NCBI RefSeq assembly: GCF_949987515.2 | Contig: NC_082694.2 | Coordinates: 59,890,080-59,954,079 of the forward strand | Origin: Delphinus delphis | Taxonomy: Eukaryota; Chordata; Mammalia; Artiodactyla; Delphinidae | Reading direction: 5' to 3' | DNA: 64,000 nucleotides | In this document: piece by piece, positions 57,874 through 64,000 of the stretch | How positions within the stretch are numbered: the first letter of the stretch is position 1 | How the letters are laid out: each line of letters opens with the position of its first letter | Translations under genes and position numbers: made by a program | Notes under the pieces: model-generated | Database searches by the model: none | Seen by the model: the letters and a program-made list of their open reading frames with translations, nothing else | Told to the model about the DNA's origin: nothing

Positions 57874-60244
57874 ATCTTCTTTAACGCAGTGATAAGTTCT
57901 TTTTATGAGATGATGTGACTATTTTTGCAAGACATGAGTGATTCTTATCATTTTAAATGAGGTGGCAAATGAGCAGGTATTACTTCTGGTTTTGCTGGAG
58001 AAAAAGCTGAGATGAACAGTCTGAGATGCGTCCTCATCAGGAGATAGGGGCAGGGCATCCATAAAAGTGGTCTCTTTTCAAAGTCCCAGGCACTAAATGA
58101 AGACCCAGAGAACTTCAGGGTTTCTTCTGTGAAATGTCTCTGTCTCAGAAAATGTTGGACAAAGCAAACAAAAATCTGATTCCATTTCTCCATTGTGCCA
58201 TGGAAGCGTTCTGATGTGGCAAAAAAATCCTTCCTTTGTGCCACATATCAGCATTGAGGATGATTAAGGTGTAGACCCTTGTGGGACTTTCATTTAATTA
58301 CACATGAAGCTCCACAGAATCTCACCCACAGAACAGTGGGGCTGTTTTGTCGAGTGTTCGAGACCTAAATTTGCCGTTGGCTCACCCCCAGCGCAGTCAT
58401 GCGATTAGTCACGCAAGGAGTCACAAAACCCCTTGGCCATAAAGAAATCCTAGCTGACGGCCCCACCAGTGCTCTTTTCCCAAAACATGTCTCTAGAAAC
58501 TAAACTCAAACATGCGTGTCAATTTGGACTTATTTTTCGTGTTTGTTTTCCCCAAAGCGTGGACCATGTCGGAGAAGATGGAGACACCTTCACGGCCTGT
58601 TAGTCACATCTCACCAAAGCTTCTCAATGGGCTGTCAGACAAGAAAGGAGCCTCATGTAGCCACCTTAATCAGCATCCCCCATCTGTGAGGTCACTGGGA
58701 TATTTCAAACAATTTTCAGCTCTCATTAGTTGAGCGTGTTCCACAGGCAAGTCCTTATCTTTTGTAACTTTTGCTGCCACATCCTGAGAAAGCCTCTCTG
58801 CTGAATGACACGTTCCCCAAGGGTCAACCCCCAGTAATGAGTCACCAGTTGATGTGCCCTTTGCACTCACTAGCAGTATATGTTGATATTAACCTTTTGT
58901 GTTGTGAGATGTCGCTTTTACCTTTGGCTTCTGCCATGTAAGTCTCATTATTTCTAATAGGCTGTGGCAATTAGGGTCTTGGGGCTGTTGATCGCAGCCA
59001 TTCGGAGCAGGGAAGGGGCGCTAGGGGAGAACAGTTGCTTTTTCTTTACGGGAACAATGTGATCATAGCTCAGCCCAAATCTGCACACAGCGAGGCAGTG
59101 GTGGACCTCCAACCATGGATGGGAAACTCCTCGTCGAGTCCCTTCACATGTTCTCTCCTCGAACTAGCTTCTGGCTATTTTCAAACCCCTTTTGTGCAGG
59201 ATGACACGCGTGGCAGAAATTTCAGCGCATTGGATTTGGCCTAATAGGGAATTCATTAAACAGAATTATTTGGGAAAGAAATGGGTGCGTTCAAAGAGGA
59301 CTTTTTTTTTTTTCCTTTCTTTCAAAGATAGTTGGCTGGAAAAGGAAAAGGGTGACACTGACAACCAGCCATCTTGGGTGGTTCATGGGGGCCTCTGAGG
59401 AGGCAGCATGGAGCTCAAGTTACCCAGGAAGGCCCCTCGGACTTGTGATTGGGAAATCTTGACTCCTGATGGAATTCCACGGTAGTGAGAATCTGGTGGG
59501 CCTCTCATGGCTGTAGGTAGGTTAAGAAGCTGCTCCTTCAAGGTCAGAACGATACCCAGGGGGTAAGGGGATGAATGGGGAAAAAGTCCACAGTAAAGTA
59601 GGGACAGAAGGAAACCAAAAATAACTAAAAGCATAATATAGAGTCAGCATTCACATTCTCTCCAGTTCTTTGACCTGAAGTGCTTTCTACATTTTAAGGA
59701 AAACAAAACAAAATTAAGCCTGCATTTTATGCTTCAGACAAGATGAGACTGAAGTCTCAGGGGCAACAACTCAGAAGAAAGATTTTAGCTTCTTTGTAGG
59801 CAGTGGAGCTTGAATGTTTTACATCAGGATAAGATTTTTCCAAATGAATGCAAGAAAAAGCCCCTATATTAATCTGACTGTTTACGAAAATAACACTTGG
59901 GAAAGCCCCTCCAATAAATTAAGGACATGCAATGTCAGAGACCCTAGGGCCTGCTGCTGAAATAATCACTCTTGGTGATGCAGCAGTATGGCCTGTTTCT
60001 GAGAGCCCCTTGCTGATTTATTCTTTGCTCTGAAAAATGACACATTTAAAATGTAAGTTTGTTTCAGTTGGATTGGTCCACAGTATAAACGTATGGCAGT
60101 TGTGAGGTGAAGAGTTCAAAATGTATGACCAATAATAACTGAAACTTAATTCTTCCTTGAATAAGTATAATAAGAAGTCTCCAGAAGAAAGCCAGAAGAA
60201 GTTCTCTTTCTCTTTTTTTCCTTTCTTCCTTCTTTCCTTCCACA
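57874..60244. other. 2.4-kb unique stretch
   Basis: No SINE, L1 or gene is recognised. Around 58280-58480 there are close AP-1-like elements (tagtcac, gagtcac) and a homeobox-type atttaatta, in a stretch that looks less decayed than its surroundings. A T tract occurs near 59302. Confidence 0.35.
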
Positions 60245-60483
60245 AACATTTAACCTGCTTGTTCTATGAGTAGGTGTTGGGCTGGGAGCTGTTGACAATC
60301 ACTAGTGAATGAAGCCTAGCCTTATTCCCAGAGGACTTCAAATGGCAAAAATGGACTGAGGGTGCCAACTTCAGGCAACACAGAAAGAATGATACAAAGA
60401 ATGGACAGGACAATAAGATACCAGAAGAGAGGTAAGAGTACGAGTTAGCGCCAGGCTCTGAGGTCCTATACCTTATTATCATA

Positions 60484-60684
60484 CTCTTTTCTGCGATATG
60501 CGGGCCTCTCCCTGTTGTGGCCTCTCCCGTTGCGGAGCACAGGCTCCGGACGCGCAGGCTCAGCGGCCATGACTCACGGGCCCAGCCGCTCCGCGGCATG
60601 TGGGATCTTCCCGGACCGGGGCCCGAACCCGCGTCCCCTGCATCGGCAGGCGGACTCTCAACCACTTCGCCACCAGGGAAGCCC
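60484..60684 (-). repeat. CHR SINE (short young type) with almost no tail
   Basis: Close to consensus, but the expected T run at the left is only a few bases. Flanks ctataccttattat and ctatgccttcttat are similar. Confidence 0.93.
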
Positions 60685-61570
60685 TATGCCTTCTTATTTG
60701 CATTCATAAAGTGCTTTTTCCAGACTACTTTCTCTGTTCCCCATCCCCCCATCACAACTCCATTGTTGGGAAATTGGCGTGTGACCCACATCCAGGGACA
60801 GGATACAATTGAGATTTTAGGGGAGTTTAAAGGCGCTTATATATTTATGTTGTTGACTCTTTGGTTTTTCTTTCTTGCATCGTTTTCCTCCCACTTGGAG
60901 TCCTACTCCCCAGGCCTCTGGAGCAGTACAAAGGGCATGCAGCTGCTTCACATGGGGGAGCGTCTTGTTCTGGGAAGGCCAGGCAGGAATAGGATAGGGC
61001 ACAGGGAATGATGATTTGGAGCAGCTGCTGTCAGCCTCAGCGAGAAGAGCTCTCTTTCCTCTCGTTTCCTGGGTTCATCGTTCCTTCCTTTTCCAAGTTG
61101 TTAAGACCATAGCGCGCTGCCCTACCCCCGCCAAGGTGAGAGTGTGAACCATAGGGAAGAGGCCAAGTTGGCTACTATGCTGCTGTTGATCTGGGCTGTT
61201 CAAGCCTTCTGGGCAACAGCAGTCCTCCCTGTTTACATGTCTGGCCCACATCAGCACGGCTAGGGCTCAGGCCCTAGGTCCAGTTGGCAGCAAGGAATTT
61301 ACATCATTTTGGAGCCATCTGTCTGCATAATTCCCCCACGCGCCTTTGGAAGCAGTTGATGGATTAAAAAAAATGTGGATTTGGAGTCCTCCTCTGACTC
61401 TCTAGCTCTTTACATTTTGAAAATGCAACCCAAGTCTTTGTAATTTATCGCACATCCACACAGAGACTATTGACTCTGTCAGAACAGCATTACAAGAAGG
61501 GATGCTCCTTACTTGGGTTTGCTCACTTTGAACACCAGAGTCTTAATTACGATTGTTCTATCTGGTCCAG
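60685..61570. other. unique sequence, nothing recognised
   Basis: The plus frame that reaches 61011 begins inside the SINE and is a chance read-through. Confidence 0.35.
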
Positions 61571-61655
61571 ATTATCTATCTATCTATCTATCTATGTATC
61601 TACCTACTTACCTATCTATCTGTCATCTATCATCATCATCAATCTATCCATCATC
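61571..61655 (+). repeat. imperfect (TATC)n microsatellite
   Basis: Five clean TATC units followed by degenerate TACC/TATC units and ATC variants. Confidence 0.9.
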
Positions 61656-61659
61656 TATC

Positions 61660-62015
61660 CTAGTTTGCTAGGGCTGCCATAGCAAATTACCATAGACCAA
61701 GTGGCCGAAACAACAGAAACTTATTTTCTCACAGTTCTGGAGGCCAGAAGTCTGAGATCAAGGTTGATTTCTTCTCAGGACTCTCTCCTTGGCTTGTAAG
61801 TGGCCGCTTTCTCTCTGTGTGTATCTGTGTCTCAACCTCTTATTCTTATAAGGACACTAGTCATTTTAGATTAGGGCTCGCCCGAAGGACCTCATTGTAA
61901 GCTAATTACCTCTTTAAAGATCCTGTCTCCAAATGCAGTCATATTCTAAGGTACTGGGGTTAAGACTCCAACATATGAATTTTGAGGGGACACAATTCAG
62001 CTCGTAATGCTTTCT
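61660..62015 (-). mobile_element. MST/MLT-type MaLR LTR-like sequence
   Basis: Contains tttgctagggctgccatagc, aacagaaacttattttctca, ctcacagttctggaggccag, ctcattgtaagctaattacc, caacatatgaattttgaggg, a common mammalian LTR-type repeat read in reverse. I am sure it is a repeat, less sure of the subfamily. Confidence 0.7.
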
Positions 62016-62049
62016 ATCCCTCCATCTACCTTCCCATCTCTTCCACCCA

Positions 62050-62090
62050 TTATCTATCTATCTATCTATACAGTCATCTCTCTCTCTATC
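62050..62090 (+). repeat. second (TATC)n / (TC)n tract
   Basis: About five TATC units then a TCTCTC run. Confidence 0.85.
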
Positions 62091-62154
62091 ACAATAGCTA
62101 AAGGGGATTTGAGAAGATAATAAAAATGATTGCGAATGACTGAACCTATGAACA

Positions 62155-62262
62155 ATTACCAGATGAGAAAACTGAAGCTCAAAGAAGGCAAGTGACTTTC
62201 CCAGGGTAACACACCCAGTATCTGGTGGAAGCTGCACTCAATCCTATATTTTTAGTCTTTAA
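62155..62262 (-). repeat. MIR
   Basis: Order gatgagaaaactgaagctca, aagaaggcaagtgactttcc, cagggtaacacacccag. Confidence 0.75.
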
Positions 62263-62974
62263 ATCCAGCATTTGTTCCCTACAATGTTGTAAGTCTTGGA
62301 ATAGCTATTGAAATTTTCCCCTCTTATATCTCCCATTAGGATCACATAAGTGACACTTATTAAGAAAAAATTTCTAAGTTCAAGAAGGGAGGACATGTGG
62401 GAGTGGGTGAATTATGGAGCTGGAGCTGGAAAGAATTCAGTGGCGTGACTGTGCTACTCATACTGTTGTCAGCTGTAATTCAACAAGAGCTCTTATAGAG
62501 AAATTTCTTAATTTATGACACAGAGAATTTAAAGTTACCCCCCAGGTACTATGTCCATAAATGGCCAAATTATATGGGACCTTTTTCTTTGGTATGTTTA
62601 TAGTTAGCTTGGGTCAATATACAAGGTTGAAGTATTTTTTCAGAAAATAAAATTATGTATGTTATGGTAAACTACTATTTGGAAATAAACTCGGTGGTGA
62701 ACGAGCTCTTCACAGCCACACGGGGACGATGGATGGCAGCAAAGAGGTGATCAGCCCTCTGACCTTGGAAGAACTCTAAGGAAGAATGCTGGCACCTTAC
62801 AGGAGGACATCATTTTCTCTGTAGCTCTTCCCACAATTAACATCTGTTCTTTAGAGACCATAAGACGTTTTTCAGTTTAATTTCAAACTACTTCTGACAA
62901 CTGAGAGAATTTCACAGTTTTACAACCTGATCAGCAGTCTAGGCTTTCAATTATTTGATGACTTGAGTATTTCA
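62263..62974. other. unique sequence, nothing recognised
   Basis: No repeat or coding signature is recognised. Confidence 0.3.
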
Positions 62975-62989
62975 TGAAGAAGTATTTTA

Positions 62990-63361
62990 TTTTATTTTAT
63001 TTTTTTTAAACCTACCCACTTAAAAATTATTTATTTATTTGGCTGCACTGGGTCTTTGTTGCTGCGCATGGCTTTTCTCTAGTTGCGGTGAGCGGGGGCT
63101 ACTCTTCGTTGCGGTGAGCAGGCTTCTCATTGCGGTGGCTTCTCTTGTTACAGAGCACGGGCTCTAAGTGCCCAGGCTTCAGTAGTTGTGGCACACGGGC
63201 TCAGTAGTTGTGGCTCGCGGGCTCTAGAGCACAGGCTCAGTAGTTGTGGCGCATGGGCTTAGATGCTCCGTGGCATGTGGGATCTTCCCGGATGAGGGCT
63301 CAAACCCCTGTTTCCTATACTGGCAGGCGGATTCTTAACCACTGCACCACCAGGGAAGCCC
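62990..63361 (-). repeat. CHR SINE (long type) with 15-bp target-site duplication
   Basis: Long-type motifs throughout. Target duplication tgaagaagtatttta at 62975-62989 and 63362-63376. Confidence 0.95.
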
Positions 63362-63376
63362 TGAAGAAGTATTTTA

Positions 63377-64000
63377 GATAGAACGTTCACATTCACTTGT
63401 ATTTCAACCAGATGGTTGCACGGGCAAAATTCAGTGGTGCAGCATCTCGCAGTGAACAGATTCAACCTGACAGTGGGTAAACATTTGATCCCTGGGTTTC
63501 AAGTTTTAAAGTTTCAAAGTGAAAAATAAGTCTTGTATTGAAATGACTGATTGGCCTGTGAGCATGCAAAGGTGAGAGAAAGTAGGGTGTTTGGGGCAAG
63601 GAGGGAGGTTGTTTGGGGGTAAAGAAGATAACTTCTAAGGGACGGGCAGAGGAATGCAGGACACTAAGGCATCTGGGCTAGATTTCATTCTGAGTCAGCA
63701 CTTGTTGGCTTCATCTGAGTCCTGGGGCAGAGGTGCAGCTCACAGAACTGAATTTGTGGTTATGCAAAATCTCTGAGACTTTGGGAGGACCTAAGCCCTG
63801 CTTAGGATTATTGATTCAGAGAATGATCTAGGTGTTTGTGTGTGTGTAGAAGGTGTATGCTCTCTGTCTGCAGAGGTAGGTCAGTGACATATGGTTTGGG
63901 TTCCCTGTGACTCCAGGCAGCCAACAGCAGGAAACAAGTCCTGGAGTGAGGGTGGCAGTAGTGGGGACCCCAAAGTAAGAAAGCATATTCTTCTGACTCT
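63377..64000. other. unique sequence to the window edge
   Basis: A short GT run lies at about 63834-63848. Nothing else is recognised. Confidence 0.35.

Noticed and set aside
49618..62015. Endogenous retrovirus-derived LTR sequences
   Set aside because: Only ancient, diverged MaLR LTR pieces are present. There are no gag, pol or env frames, so there is no provirus to annotate.

Overview
This window is mammalian nuclear DNA, almost certainly from a cetacean. About 25 tRNA-derived SINEs of the CHR type are present (A/B-box head near 'gcttccctggtggcgcagtgg', most with target-site duplications). L1 3' ends with the 'acatctttattggagtataat' signature are also common. CHR SINEs occur across whales, hippos and ruminants, and the young ~200-bp subtype dominant here is typical of whales and dolphins. 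No prokaryotic, plasmid or exogenous viral genes are seen.

Layout. 1-3.2 kb: likely 3' end of a plus-strand gene, with two candidate alternative terminal coding exons (938-1045 and 1425-1544), a possible 15-nt microexon (826-840), and a 3' UTR with two sets of AATAAA signals; I cannot name the gene. 3.2-6.9 kb: mostly unique sequence with a MIR and a SINE. 7.0-9.3 kb: 5'-truncated, frameshifted processed pseudogene of mitochondrial DNA polymerase gamma (POLG) on the minus strand, whose 3' UTR carries an antisense copy of the last coding exon of FANCI. 9.6-34 kb: SINEs, L1 fragments, ancient MIR, hAT, Tigger and MaLR copies, a purine-rich GC minisatellite at 23.3 kb, and one exon-like minus-strand segment at 20.87-20.93 kb. 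34.09-34.62 kb: processed COX20 pseudogene that looks like a copy of an exon-2-skipped mRNA, with a 16-bp target-site duplication. 34.6-64 kb: gene-poor, dominated by old L1 fragments (mostly minus), CHR SINEs, two MaLR LTRs and simple repeats, including a twin-primed L1 at 47.16-47.89 kb.

No intact multi-domain protein gene lies wholly in the window, so there is no operon or pathway to describe. The interest is in retroposition products: two informative processed pseudogenes, nested and inverted insertions, and a marked orientation bias of SINEs (19 minus, 6 plus) and L1s. I found no convincing new multi-gene system.
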